This document shows, one piece after another, positions 16,318 through 25,353 of a stretch of DNA of 64,000 nt. Source of the stretch: Bacteroidales bacterium. GTDB lineage: Bacteria; Bacteroidota; Bacteroidia; Bacteroidales; UBA1715. Every line of letters starts with the position of its first letter. The stretch's first letter is position 1. Under the pieces are notes generated by a model. That model saw only the letters and a list, made by a program, of their open reading frames with translations. It was not told the origin of the DNA and ran no database searches. The DNA is taken from NCBI GenBank assembly GCA_017516865.1, contig JAFXAU010000012.1:31689-95688 (forward strand). Reading direction: 5' to 3'. Both the position numbers and the translations under genes were made by a program.

Positions 16318-17298
16318 ATGACATTATTTGCGTGGATATTTTTCCTACTCTTAGTGATTGCCTTGTTGGCTCTTGATTTGGGCGTATTCAACAAGACCAA
16401 TCACGAGATTTCCACAAGCGAGGCTCTCAAAATGACGTTGTTGTGGATTGTCTGTGCATTGATTTTTGCTGGTGTATTGGTAGTTGCATATCAACATGAT
16501 TGGTTTGAGCTGCTTTCGTCAACGTCGGATAGTAGCATACACAATGGCTACGATGCCGGTTTAAAATATATTACGGGCTATTTGATTGAAAAATCGTTGA
16601 GCCTTGACAATATATTTGTGATGTCAATGCTTTTGTCCTATTTTAAAATACCACGAAAATATCAGCACGAAGTCTTATTTTGGGGCATAGTCGGTGCGCT
16701 TGTTTTCCGCGGTGTGATGATTATTCTTGGGGCTGCATTGGTGAACCGTTTTTCGTGGGTGATGTATGTTTTCGGTGTTTTGTTGATAATTTCCGCCCTG
16801 AAAATGTTGTTTGGCAAAGATGATGAATTTGACGCAGATAAAAGCGTAGTCATTAAGCTGATACGAAAAATATACGCGGTGAGTCCAGAATTGGACGAAG
16901 GGAAATTTTTTACGATACAGAACGGCGTACGTGCAATGACGCCGCTTTTAGTCGTTCTGCTTGTCATTGAATCGACCGACATTTTGTTCGCGGTAGACTC
17001 CATTCCTGCCATTTTTTCGGTAACAACAGACTCGTTTATCGTTTTTACATCAAATATATTCGCAATATTGGGTTTGCGGTCGTTGTATTTTGTTTTGTCG
17101 TCGCTGATGAGCAAATTCCAATATATGAAGTATAGCCTTTTTGTCTTGTTGGTATTTATTGGCGTAGAGATGTTGTTGCCGGCATTTGTTGAAGTGGAAT
17201 TTCCAATACTTGTTTCCTTGTCGGTCATTGTTGTGATACTTGGTGTTGGCATACTTGTATCTATCCTTATGAATAAGAAAAGCGGTGTAGATGAATAA
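16318..17298 (+). CDS. TerC family membrane protein
   Basis: A 326-residue inner-membrane protein of the TerC/Alx family, with about nine helices and the family-typical segments LDLGVFNK, EKSLSLDNIFVM, FWGIVGALVFRGVMI and ESTDILFAVDSIPAI. The acidic residues in the last two motifs line the proposed metal path. Family members are linked to tellurite resistance and export manganese, sometimes during protein secretion stress. The gene starts eight bases after the barrel gene and overlaps mutY by eight bases, so it is in an operon with the next two genes. Confidence 0.9.
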   Translation: MTLFAWIFFLLLVIALLALDLGVFNKTNHEISTSEALKMTLLWIVCALIFAGVLVVAYQHDWFELLSSTSDSSIHNGYDAGLKYITGYLIEKSLSLDNIFVMSMLLSYFKIPRKYQHEVLFWGIVGALVFRGVMIILGAALVNRFSWVMYVFGVLLIISALKMLFGKDDEFDADKSVVIKLIRKIYAVSPELDEGKFFTIQNGVRAMTPLLVVLLVIESTDILFAVDSIPAIFSVTTDSFIVFTSNIFAILGLRSLYFVLSSLMSKFQYMKYSLFVLLVFIGVEMLLPAFVEVEFPILVSLSVIVVILGVGILVSILMNKKSGVDE

Positions 17299-18115
17299 AA
17301 TTCGTTTGACGTCGAAACAGATTGAGCAATTTCAGAATACTGTTTTGAAACAAGGAGAAAAATTGTATCGCGAAATGCCGTGGCGCGAAGATACCAATCC
17401 GTATAATGTTCTGCTTTCGGAAATCATGTTGCAACAGACGCAAGTCTCGCGTGTGTTGTTGAAATACGAAGAATTTAAATCTGCATTTCCAACATTACAG
17501 GCACTTGCCGAAGCTGATTTTCAGGAAGTTTTGTCGCATTGGTCCGGCTTGGGCTACAACCGCAGAGCCCGCTTTTTGCACGAAACGGCAAAAATGCTTG
17601 TCGCACAGAAATCGTTTCCCGATGATGCCGATAGTCTGCAAAAATGTCCCGGAATTGGCGAAAATACTGCCGCGGCGATAGTCGTATATGCTTTCAATAA
17701 ACCACTTACATTTCTTGAAACAAATGTCAGAACGGTGCTGATTTATTCTTTTTTTCAGGAGGCAGACGAAAAAATTGACGAGCACGTTTTGAAGGATTTG
17801 GCTGAACAGACGTTGTATGTGAAAAATCCTCGAAAATGGTATTGGGCGTTGATGGATTACGGGACATATTTGAAAAAAACAGAAGGAAATTTTAATCGGA
17901 AATCTACAAAACATACCATTCAGTCCAAGTTCGAAGGTTCATTCCGACAAAAACGTGCGGCAACATTACGTTGTTTGTTGAAAAACGGTCCGATGACTAT
18001 AGATGAATTGGCTGAAACACAGGGGTTTGAAGCTGCTCTTATGGTCGAAATCGTAGATACATTGAAAAAAGATTCTTTAGTGACAGAAGTGAATAATCGA
18101 ATTATAATACAATGA
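17291..18115 (+). CDS. mutY: MutY-like HhH-GPD DNA glycosylase without the iron-sulfur cluster
   Basis: A 274-residue enzyme of the MutY branch, which removes adenine opposite 8-oxoguanine. The first catalytic acid is kept (LLSEIMLQQTQV, Glu44) and the helix-hairpin-helix CPGIGENTAAAI is clear near residues 119-130. The aspartate usually found in LDGNV is replaced by glutamate in FLETNVRTV (Glu143). The four-cysteine iron-sulfur loop expected after about residue 190 is absent. Instead, residues 215-274 look like a small winged helix (LKNGPMTIDELAETQGF). The normal NUDIX-like C-terminal 8-oxoG-sensing domain is also missing. Substrate specificity may therefore differ from classical MutY. Confidence 0.8.
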   Translation: MNKIRLTSKQIEQFQNTVLKQGEKLYREMPWREDTNPYNVLLSEIMLQQTQVSRVLLKYEEFKSAFPTLQALAEADFQEVLSHWSGLGYNRRARFLHETAKMLVAQKSFPDDADSLQKCPGIGENTAAAIVVYAFNKPLTFLETNVRTVLIYSFFQEADEKIDEHVLKDLAEQTLYVKNPRKWYWALMDYGTYLKKTEGNFNRKSTKHTIQSKFEGSFRQKRAATLRCLLKNGPMTIDELAETQGFEAALMVEIVDTLKKDSLVTEVNNRIIIQ

Positions 18116-19038
18116 AAATTTTAGGATTCATAAAAAAGTACATGGCAGTCATCGTTCTGTTGGTTGCGTTGGTTTCGTTGATTGAGCCGTCGTCGTTCAG
18201 TTGGGTTAAGACAAAGTATATCAATTGGATGCTCGGCATTATAATGTTATGCATGGGCGTGTCGTTGAAACCGTCGGCATTTAAAATTGTGTTTTCGCAT
18301 CCGAAAAATGTATGTATCGGTTGTTTGTCGCAGTTTACCGTCATGCCATTGTTGGCGTGGATTCTGACGAAAATATTTGCATTGCCTCCAGAGTTGGCAA
18401 TAGGGGTGATATTGGTTGGTTGTTGTCCAGGTGGAACGGCATCGAATGTGATAACATATTTGGCAAAAGGCGACCTTGCGCTTTCTGTCGGCATGACAGC
18501 CGTTTCCACCATGTTGGCTCCACTGCTCACACCGTTGATTTGCTGGGTATTGGCAGGAACGTTTGTCAATGTTGATATTGTGAGCATGCTTTTGTCTATT
18601 TTTCAGGTTGTAATCATTCCGATATTGATAGGTTTTGCGTTGCAATATTTATTTCCTCGTTTCACAGAACGGATGAACGAGGTGTTGCCTGCATTGTCAT
18701 CAATTGTGATTGCACTGATTGTCGGCTCGGTAGTTTCGGCAAATGCACAGCAACTAAAGACTGTCGGACTGACGATATTGCTTGTCGTAGCATTGCATAA
18801 CCTTTCGGGCTTCGGGTTGGGGTATTTAATTGGTAAATTGTTGAAAATACCGCACGAGCAACGCGTTGCGTTGTCGATAGAAGTGGGGATGCAGAATTCT
18901 GGTTTGGCATGCTCGTTGGCGACACAACATTTTTCGGCATTGCAGATGGCTACAGTTCCAGGAGCAGTGTTCAGCGTATGGCATAATATAGCAGGAGCCG
19001 TTGTTGCAAAGATTTATTCCCTTCGGAAATCAGACTAA
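18112..19038 (+). CDS. Bile acid:sodium symporter family (BASS/PanS-like) transporter
   Basis: A 308-residue protein with nine or ten membrane helices and the family motif GCCPGGTASNVITYLAKGD near residues 104-122. The second crossover motif EVGMQNSGLACSLA is near 265-278. Bacterial members carry bile acids, ketopantoate, pyruvate or other organic anions with sodium; the cargo cannot be assigned. Its ATG overlaps the stop of the glycosylase gene in an ATGA junction, giving a TerC-glycosylase-symporter operon. The wreck of a BspA-like gene follows directly. Confidence 0.88.
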   Translation: MKILGFIKKYMAVIVLLVALVSLIEPSSFSWVKTKYINWMLGIIMLCMGVSLKPSAFKIVFSHPKNVCIGCLSQFTVMPLLAWILTKIFALPPELAIGVILVGCCPGGTASNVITYLAKGDLALSVGMTAVSTMLAPLLTPLICWVLAGTFVNVDIVSMLLSIFQVVIIPILIGFALQYLFPRFTERMNEVLPALSSIVIALIVGSVVSANAQQLKTVGLTILLVVALHNLSGFGLGYLIGKLLKIPHEQRVALSIEVGMQNSGLACSLATQHFSALQMATVPGAVFSVWHNIAGAVVAKIYSLRKSD

Positions 19039-19040
19039 TG

Positions 19041-19243
19041 TAGCTGGTAATTCTTGACGAGTTGAAATTACTGAAATTGCAGATTATGCTTTTGCCTATT
19101 GTAGTGAGTTAGGACATGTTTTATTCCCGATTCAGTAACAAAAATCGGCGATTGTGCTCTTATAGATTGTGAAAAATTAGTGGTTCCTGTTATTCTTGAT
19201 TCCGTTTTGAAAAATGGTTGTCATGCCTTTTAGGGTTGTCTGT
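19041..19243 (+). pseudogene. BspA-type (LRR_5) leucine-rich-repeat gene remnant
   Basis: Conceptual translation across frameshifts gives VILDE, EITEIADYAFAYCSELG, then PDSVTKIGDCALIDCEKL, then LDSVLKNGCHAF and GCL. This is the repeat signature of BspA-type surface LRR proteins (IP.SVT.IGdyAF..C..L). At least two single-base frameshifts (near 19061 and 19124) and an in-frame TAG inside the last AF-GCL unit break it, and no start, signal peptide or secretion tail remains. About two to three repeats survive between the symporter gene and the gdhA terminator. It is the relic of a longer adhesin-like gene. Confidence 0.75.
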
Positions 19244-19249
19244 AAAATA

Positions 19250-19282
19250 AAAATCCCCTGTCTCGTTGAGGCAGGGGATTTT
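19250..19282 (-). terminator. Rho-independent terminator of gdhA
   Basis: AAAATCCCCTG (19250-19260) pairs with CAGGGGATTTT (19272-19282), with an inner CTC/GAG extension around a three-base loop. Read on the minus strand, the stem is followed by TTTTTATTTT, so it best serves gdhA. On the plus strand the T run is weaker, but it could also stop the symporter operon. Confidence 0.88.
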
Positions 19283-19305
19283 GTTTGTCAGTATTGTAAA
19301 ATTTA

Positions 19306-20661
19306 CTATACTAAACCTTGAGCCATCATTGCGTCAGCAACTTTGATGAAACCTGCGATGTTAGCGCCGGCAACATAGTCGATGTAGCCATCAGCTTGTG
19401 TACCGTATTTTACGCAGTTTTCGTGGATTGATTTCATAATGCCTTGCAATTTAGCGTCAACTTCTTCTGAAGTCCAAGAAAGACGTGCAGAGTTTTGGCA
19501 CATTTCCAAACCTGAAGTTGCAACACCGCCGGCGTTAGATGCTTTACCAGGAGCGTAAAGAATCTTTGCAGCTTGGAATACAGCAACTGCTTCAGGAGTA
19601 CTTGGCATGTTAGCACCTTCGGCAACACACATTGTACCGTTTGCAACCAATGCCTTAGCATCGCTTTCATCCAATTCGTTTTGAGTAGCACAAGGCATAG
19701 CAACGTCACATTTAACGTTTTTCCAAGGACGTTGATTTTCGAAGTATTTGCAGCCGTATTTTTCAGCATATTCTTTGATACGACCGCGTTTTACGTTCTT
19801 CAATTCGAAGATGTAAGCCAATTTTTCAGCTGTGATACCGCTTTCGTCAACGATTGCACCGTTTGAGTCAGACATTGAAACAACTTTTGCACCTAATTGA
19901 GTACATTTTTGTACAGCATATTGAGCAACGTTACCAGAACCAGAGATTGCAACAGTTTTACCTTGCAATGAAGTCCCCTTAGTTGCCAACATTGATTGTG
20001 CGAAGTAAGTTACACCGTAACCAGTAGCTTCAGGACGGATTAATGAACCACCGAAAGAAAGACCTTTACCAGTCAAAACGCCAGTGAATTCATCACGAAG
20101 ACGTTTGTATTGACCGAACATATAGCCAACTTCACGACCGCCAACACCTATGTCACCAGCAGGAACGTCAGTGTCAGGACCGATGTATTTTTGAAGTTCT
20201 GTCATAAAGCTTTGGCAGAAACGCATAACTTCGTTGTCTGATTTACCTTTTGGATCGAAGTCAGAACCACCTTTACCACCACCCATAGGCAATGTAGTCA
20301 AGCTGTTTTTGAATGTTTGTTCGAAAGCCAAGAATTTAAGAATACCCAAGTTTACTGTTGGATGGAAACGGATACCACCTTTGTAAGGACCGATTGCACT
20401 GTTCATTTGTACACGGAAACCACGGTTGATTTGCCATTCGCCTTTGTCGTCAACCCAAGGAACTCTGAAGATGAAAACTCTTTCTGGTTCAACCATTCTT
20501 TCCAAAACTTTAGCAGCTTTGTACTTTGGATTTTCATCCAAGAATGGAAGGATTGAGTGTACTACTTCGTGAACTGCTTGGTGGAATTCTGTCTCACCTG
20601 GATTCTTAGCGATTACTTTCGCCATGAAATCGTTCAATTCTTTGTCGAAATTCTTTGCCAT
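19306..20661 (-). CDS. gdhA: NADP-type glutamate dehydrogenase
   Basis: A 451-residue hexameric glutamate dehydrogenase (small subfamily of about 450 residues), making glutamate from 2-oxoglutarate and ammonia in the cytoplasm. Visible signatures are the catalytic-lysine segment PMGGGKGGSDFDPKGK near residues 124-139, DVPAGDIGVGGREVGYMFG near 165-183, and the nucleotide fold SGSGNVAQYA. NADP preference is inferred from length and family. It is a single-gene unit: its own promoter lies at 20706-20735 and its terminator at 19250-19282. Codon use looks like that of a highly expressed gene. Confidence 0.97.
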   Translation of the reverse strand: MAKNFDKELNDFMAKVIAKNPGETEFHQAVHEVVHSILPFLDENPKYKAAKVLERMVEPERVFIFRVPWVDDKGEWQINRGFRVQMNSAIGPYKGGIRFHPTVNLGILKFLAFEQTFKNSLTTLPMGGGKGGSDFDPKGKSDNEVMRFCQSFMTELQKYIGPDTDVPAGDIGVGGREVGYMFGQYKRLRDEFTGVLTGKGLSFGGSLIRPEATGYGVTYFAQSMLATKGTSLQGKTVAISGSGNVAQYAVQKCTQLGAKVVSMSDSNGAIVDESGITAEKLAYIFELKNVKRGRIKEYAEKYGCKYFENQRPWKNVKCDVAMPCATQNELDESDAKALVANGTMCVAEGANMPSTPEAVAVFQAAKILYAPGKASNAGGVATSGLEMCQNSARLSWTSEEVDAKLQGIMKSIHENCVKYGTQADGYIDYVAGANIAGFIKVADAMMAQGLV

Positions 20662-20705
20662 TTGTTTTAAATATTTAAGTAATAATTTTTATTCGTTTGA
20701 CGTGG

Positions 20706-20735
20706 CAAATGTAGAAAGAAATTTGTAAAATCAAA
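20706..20735 (-). promoter_or_regulatory. gdhA promoter (TTTG-N18-TACATTTG, minus strand)
   Basis: On the minus strand TTTG (complement of 20732-20735) is followed after 18 bases by TACATTTG (complement of 20706-20713). This gives a leader of about 40 bases before the gdhA ATG at 20661. Confidence 0.7.
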
Positions 20736-20882
20736 ACGTAAAATGTTGATTTTTAGAAAATTACGTGTATTTCGCAAAGACTGTACGTAAAATACGTATG
20801 ACTGCATTATTGTTATAATTACGTTGTCGTTATGTTATGGCAAAATTGCGTGGAACTGAAGAATGTGTTTTGTCGAAATTTG

Positions 20883-20890
20883 TATATTTG
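20883..20890 (+). promoter_or_regulatory. -7 box (TATATTTG) for the LEA-like lipoprotein gene
   Basis: An exact -7 match 12 bases before the ATG at 20902. It falls inside the longer possible frame from 20863, which argues for the downstream start. Confidence 0.5.
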
Positions 20891-20901
20891 TAAAAACAAA
20901 A

Positions 20902-21474
20902 ATGGCTATGCGAAAGATTCTATTGGGTTTTGCCGTGTGCATATTCTGTATATCGTGCAATTTTAATAATGCAAAAAATATAAAAGACTGCAAGTTTACG
21001 TTTAAATCAATTTCGGAATTGATGGTCGACAATGTATCCATGGACGGGAAACGTTCACTGAAAGACTTGTCACCAGCGGATTTTACGACAATTTCACGTG
21101 GCTTGATGAACGAAATGCCTATTTCTTTTACTGCCCACGTCAATATAGATAACCCGAATAATCAAAAGGCTGAATTGAGTGCGCTTGAATGGATTTTGCT
21201 TATAAAAGACGTGGAAGTTGCCAATGGTGTCCTTGACGAAAAAGTGAAAATTGCACCAAATGAGAGCGTCACGATTCCTATTGAAGTTGAGACAAATACG
21301 AGGATTTTGAAGAAATTTTCGCTTACGGAGGTGAAGAATATAATTTTTGCAATAAGCAGTTCAAAAGGTCTTCCCCCGAATTCTACATTGAAAGTGAAGC
21401 CTGCCATAGTTGTCGGGAAAAAGATGATAAAGGCTCCAACATACATTACAATTGATTTGGATTCTGTTAAATAA
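20902..21474 (+). CDS. LEA type 2 (WHy-like) lipoprotein
   Basis: A lipoprotein of about 190 residues. ATG 20902 (or 20908) precedes a lipoprotein signal ending in CISC, while an upstream ATG at 20863 would lie before the -7 box. The middle region ISFTAHVNIDNPNNQKAEL then LEWILLIKDVEVANG then APNESVTIPIEVETN follows the LEA-2/WHy immunoglobulin-like fold, in which NPN marks the first strand turn. Bacterial LEA-2 lipoproteins are of unclear role, with desiccation or envelope stress suggested. It appears to be followed by a separate exported protein after 50 bases. Confidence 0.7.
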   Translation: MAMRKILLGFAVCIFCISCNFNNAKNIKDCKFTFKSISELMVDNVSMDGKRSLKDLSPADFTTISRGLMNEMPISFTAHVNIDNPNNQKAELSALEWILLIKDVEVANGVLDEKVKIAPNESVTIPIEVETNTRILKKFSLTEVKNIIFAISSSKGLPPNSTLKVKPAIVVGKKMIKAPTYITIDLDSVK

Positions 21475-21524
21475 ACAAGACTCTTTCTAAATATGTGTAA
21501 AGTTTTTTTGTAAGAAATAGACAA

Positions 21525-23021
21525 TTGAAGAGTTTTCGTCGCATAGTATTTTTTGTCGTTTTTCTGTGTGTAACTATGTTTGTGAATGCACAGTCGTCTC
21601 ATTTTGAGCGAATTGAAATGCCTGACTCCGATGTTGAGTATTATAGTTGCATTCCATTTGATGAGTGTGTCTTGCTGAAACTTACCGACGATACAAAGCA
21701 AACTGGTAGAAAAAATACGGTCTTTACGTTTCAAAAATACGACACGGTCTTTCAATATAAATCATCGGCGGATGTAACGCTACAGACCAAACGTTCGGCA
21801 TTTTTGGAGTATACAACGAAAGATGCTCATTATAGTTTGTCATATCAAATTTCGGGAACATACACAATTTCTGTCGTTTCGGTTAAAGACCTGTCTGTGC
21901 AATATTTACACGGGAAATTACCGAAATCTACCAGCGTGGTGTCTTTGCGTGCAATTGGCGGATATGTCTATCTGCTCGGCTATACGAAGGATTTGCCGTT
22001 TTTGCTGATTCAGAATGAAAAAACGCAGGTGACGCAATTGGGAAAAATTATTCCTCTCAATAAAAACCGCTTTTCCATAATGTCGTTTGAGGTAAACGAC
22101 GAAACTGGCGAAGCATACTTGTTTACCAAAGATGTGCTGAAAAATGACAATCTTATAAAATTCTACATTTATAAAGATGGTGTGAAAACGTTTGAAACAA
22201 TTGTAAAAACAAACGATGAAGATAAATATATTGTGTCGGCTTCGGCATCGAGGCTGAGCGATGGAACGTGCATAATTTCAGGAACATACGGGAATATTTC
22301 GAAAAATACGCATTCTTCGGTCGGCATTTTTATATTGAAGTTGGGGTCTAATGGTGAAAAAATTTCTATGCGATATATCAATTACCTTGATATTGAGAAC
22401 TTTACCTCGTATTTGTCGGCACGGAAGCAAGAACGAATAGAGAAGAAACAGGATAAGATGCAGGCTCAGAACAAGGAACTTGAGCTGGCATTTATGATGT
22501 ATCCCCATAAAATTATTGAACAAAATGGGGAATATGTGCTGGTCGGTGAAGCATATTATCCTACTTATCGTCAAGAATGTCAGTATATTACGACGACAAA
22601 TGGACAGACAATGCATTGCTATCAGGTTTTTGACGGATTTCAGTATACGCATTTTTTCTTGTTGGGATTTAACGAGCAAGGTGACTTGTTGTGGAGCAAT
22701 TCCGAGCCGTTGTATATAAACGAGAAGCCATTTTCTGTGACGCATTTTCTGTCCGTAAATCAAAAAAATCCGAATGTTCAGTTAGTGTATTCGTCGTGGA
22801 ATAAGATTTTTATTTACGATTTCAATAACGGCGAAAAAATACGTACAGATGAAATCTCGTATGTTACTGACGAAGAGCGACTGCTTACGTCGGTCAGCAA
22901 AAATATTTATTGGTACGGAAACACGTTTTTGTCATACGGAAAACAGATGATAAAAAACAAAGATGACAAAATGAAACGAAAAGTCTTTTTTATAGAAAAA
23001 ATAGAAATACCGACAAAATAA
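21525..23021 (+). CDS. Exported protein of unknown function (TTG start)
   Basis: A 498-residue exported protein without a recognised family. Only a TTG at 21525 can start the frame with a proper signal peptide (KSFRRIVFFVVFLCVTMFVNAQ); there is no ATG between the in-frame TAA at 21498 and that point, and the next ATG would cut the signal. The mature part has strand-rich segments with aromatic pairs and resembles WD/beta-propeller-like proteins in texture (for example GGYVYLLGYTKDL, NGEYVLVGEAYYP). No propeller motif is certain. The basic stretch SARKQERIEKKQDKMQAQNKE near residues 300-320 looks like a coiled coil. Its stop overlaps the next ATG. Confidence 0.7.
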   Translation: MKSFRRIVFFVVFLCVTMFVNAQSSHFERIEMPDSDVEYYSCIPFDECVLLKLTDDTKQTGRKNTVFTFQKYDTVFQYKSSADVTLQTKRSAFLEYTTKDAHYSLSYQISGTYTISVVSVKDLSVQYLHGKLPKSTSVVSLRAIGGYVYLLGYTKDLPFLLIQNEKTQVTQLGKIIPLNKNRFSIMSFEVNDETGEAYLFTKDVLKNDNLIKFYIYKDGVKTFETIVKTNDEDKYIVSASASRLSDGTCIISGTYGNISKNTHSSVGIFILKLGSNGEKISMRYINYLDIENFTSYLSARKQERIEKKQDKMQAQNKELELAFMMYPHKIIEQNGEYVLVGEAYYPTYRQECQYITTTNGQTMHCYQVFDGFQYTHFFLLGFNEQGDLLWSNSEPLYINEKPFSVTHFLSVNQKNPNVQLVYSSWNKIFIYDFNNGEKIRTDEISYVTDEERLLTSVSKNIYWYGNTFLSYGKQMIKNKDDKMKRKVFFIEKIEIPTK

Positions 23022-23536
23022 TGGCACTTATTAAATCTGTTCGTGGTTTTACGCCGATTATTGGCGAAAATTGTTTCTTGGCTGACAATGCCACGATAAT
23101 TGGCGACGTGGTTATGGGCAAAGATTGTAGCATTTGGTTCAACACCGTGTTGCGCGGCGATGTAAATTCAATAAAAATCGGAAATCTTGTGAATATACAG
23201 GACGGTTCGGTGTTGCATACATTATATGAAAAGTCAACTATAGAAATTGGCGACAATGTGTCAGTTGGACATAATGTTACAATTCATGGGGCAAAAATTT
23301 GCAATAACGTCTTGATAGGCATGGGCTCTGTGATTCTCGACCATGCGGTTATAGGCGAAAATTCAATCATCGCAGCGGGTGCTGTGGTAACAAGTGGTAC
23401 GGTTGTGGACCCAGGAAGTCTGTATGCTGGCGTTCCTGCAAAGAAAATCAAAGATGTTTCGCCAGAACAGACAAAAGAAATGATAGAAAAAATCTCGCGT
23501 AATTATAAAATGTATGCGAGTTGGTATACTGAATAG
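23021..23536 (+). CDS. Gamma-carbonic anhydrase family protein
   Basis: A 171-residue left-handed beta-helix protein of hexapeptide repeats, homologous to gamma-carbonic anhydrases and the YrdA group. The three zinc histidines expected for the family are present: one in SVLHT near residue 66 and two in VGHNVTIHG near residues 83-88. Activity is uncertain because many YrdA-like members lack measured anhydrase function. The ATG overlaps the upstream stop by one base (TAATG) and ispG starts 12 bases after its end, so the gene sits in an operon with both. Confidence 0.9.
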   Translation: MALIKSVRGFTPIIGENCFLADNATIIGDVVMGKDCSIWFNTVLRGDVNSIKIGNLVNIQDGSVLHTLYEKSTIEIGDNVSVGHNVTIHGAKICNNVLIGMGSVILDHAVIGENSIIAAGAVVTSGTVVDPGSLYAGVPAKKIKDVSPEQTKEMIEKISRNYKMYASWYTE

Positions 23537-23548
23537 AAAAATAGACTT

Positions 23549-25291
23549 ATGACTCGAATGATTCAATCTGCATATACGCGTTTGCAAATTCCCGAAATTA
23601 CCATTGGATCGGTGAAAATCGGCGGCGAAAATCCTATTGCCTTGCAGTCAATGACAAACACCAACACAAACGACACCGAAGCAAGTGTTGAACAATGTAT
23701 TCGTGTATTTGAAGCAGGCGGCGATTACGTTCGTCTGACGGCACAAGGCATAAAGGAAGCTGAAAATCTGAAAAATATCAAACAACAACTGGTTGCTCGT
23801 GGTTATACACAACCGTTGGTTGCCGACATTCACTTTAATCCGCAGGCGGCGTTGGTCGCGGCAAAATATGTGGAAAAGGTTAGAATCAATCCGGGAAACT
23901 ACGTCTATATTGGCTCTTTGCGAAAAACCGACTATACCGACGAGGAATATGCGGCAGAATTGGAGAAAATTCGCGAAAATATTTTGCCGTTGCTTGAGGT
24001 GTGCAAACAGTACGGCACGGCAATCAGAATAGGGGTGAACCACGGTTCACTGTCGCAACGAATAGTTTCTCGTTACGGCGATACGCCGCAAGGCATGGTG
24101 GTGAGCATGATGGAGTTCCTTCATATTTGCAAAGACGCTGATTTTAAGAATGTTGCGTGTTCCATTAAGGCAAGTAATAGTCGCATAATGGTTCAGGCAA
24201 CCCGTTTGCTTGCCCAACGAATGATAGAGGAAGATTGTCGTTTCCCTATACATTTGGGTGTTACCGAAGCAGGAGCAGGCGAGGACGGTCGTATAAAGTC
24301 CGCCGTGGGTAGCGGCTCGCTGTTGCTTGACGGCATAGGCGACACCATTCGCGTTTCGCTTACCGAAGCACCCGAAAGTGAAATTCCCGTGTGTAAACTC
24401 ATTGTCGATTATAGGAACGAGGTCTTTGCAACCCCGTTGCACTTCGAGCCGATAGAAGATGTTCGTAAGGCGATTGACGCGTATTCCCTGTACCAGACAA
24501 CAGCAGTTTCTGGCATTGGAGGTGATTCCGTTCCAATGGTGTTTGGCTCCGAACATACAATGGCAGATTGGGTTTGGAAGGGAAATTTCATTCAAAAAGA
24601 TGCCGTAAAAATTCCCGTTGTTTCGTTGCAAGCATATAACAAATCGGAAAGGTGTGTGTTGCAGATTTCGGAAACGGAGCTTGACACGTTGAAAACGATG
24701 GAACTGGGAAGCAATACGATTATTTTGTTTGACTGCAACGACATTCACGTTACGTATCTCACTCGAAAACTCTATGCTATGCTTGCCAGAAGAAAAAATC
24801 CCGTCGTGTTGGCACGTTTGTATGACTATGCAGATTTTGCCACGTTGCAAATTCGTGCCGCTATGGACTTTGGCTCGTTGTTGCTCGACGGTTTCTTGAA
24901 CGGTGTGATGATTCAATCTTCGCATTTTTCAGAAAATCAATTAGTTGATTTGTCGTTTGCCATTTTGCAGGCCTCTCGTTCCCGTTTTGAAAAAACGGAA
25001 TATATCTCGTGTCCTTCGTGCGGAAGAACGTTGTACGATATAGAAAAGGCGTTGGCTGAGGTGAAATCGAAAACTTCGCACCTCAAAGGGCTGAAAATAG
25101 CCGTGATGGGATGCATTGTCAATGGACCCGGCGAAATGAGCGATGCCGACTATGGTTATATGGGTGCGGGAAAAGGCACAGTGAATTTGTATAAAAAACA
25201 AACACTTGTGTGTCGCAATATTCCTGAAACCGAAGCGGTACAGGCTCTGATTCAGTTGATAAAGGACAATGGCGATTGGCGAGAAAAATAG
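23549..25291 (+). CDS. ispG: 4-hydroxy-3-methylbut-2-enyl diphosphate synthase, long form
   Basis: A 580-residue IspG (GcpE), the iron-sulfur enzyme that reduces MEcPP in the non-mevalonate isoprenoid pathway. The N-terminal TIM barrel (about 1-260, with NPIALQSMTNTNTNDTEA and RINPGN) and the C-terminal reductase domain are separated by an insert of about 180 residues. That insert marks the long, plant- and Chlamydia-like form typical of Bacteroidota. The 4Fe-4S ligands are Cys488 and Cys491 (CPSCG) and Cys522 (GCIVNGPGE), with the conserved Glu in GPGE. The insert may replace the dimer partner contacts seen in the short form. Confidence 0.96.
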   Translation: MTRMIQSAYTRLQIPEITIGSVKIGGENPIALQSMTNTNTNDTEASVEQCIRVFEAGGDYVRLTAQGIKEAENLKNIKQQLVARGYTQPLVADIHFNPQAALVAAKYVEKVRINPGNYVYIGSLRKTDYTDEEYAAELEKIRENILPLLEVCKQYGTAIRIGVNHGSLSQRIVSRYGDTPQGMVVSMMEFLHICKDADFKNVACSIKASNSRIMVQATRLLAQRMIEEDCRFPIHLGVTEAGAGEDGRIKSAVGSGSLLLDGIGDTIRVSLTEAPESEIPVCKLIVDYRNEVFATPLHFEPIEDVRKAIDAYSLYQTTAVSGIGGDSVPMVFGSEHTMADWVWKGNFIQKDAVKIPVVSLQAYNKSERCVLQISETELDTLKTMELGSNTIILFDCNDIHVTYLTRKLYAMLARRKNPVVLARLYDYADFATLQIRAAMDFGSLLLDGFLNGVMIQSSHFSENQLVDLSFAILQASRSRFEKTEYISCPSCGRTLYDIEKALAEVKSKTSHLKGLKIAVMGCIVNGPGEMSDADYGYMGAGKGTVNLYKKQTLVCRNIPETEAVQALIQLIKDNGDWREK

Positions 25292-25353
25292 AATTTTGTC
25301 TGGTTTTATGTAAGTTTGCTCTTTTATAAGGCAGAATACAACAAAAGAGTCTT

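Noticed and set aside
24047..24925. Long minus-strand frame inside ispG (292 codons)
   Set aside because: Antisense shadow of ispG with no signal or domain features.
25300..25345. Terminator after ispG (CTCTTTT...AAAAGAG)
   Set aside because: The stem is only seven A/T-rich pairs with a loop of about 19 bases; too weak to call.
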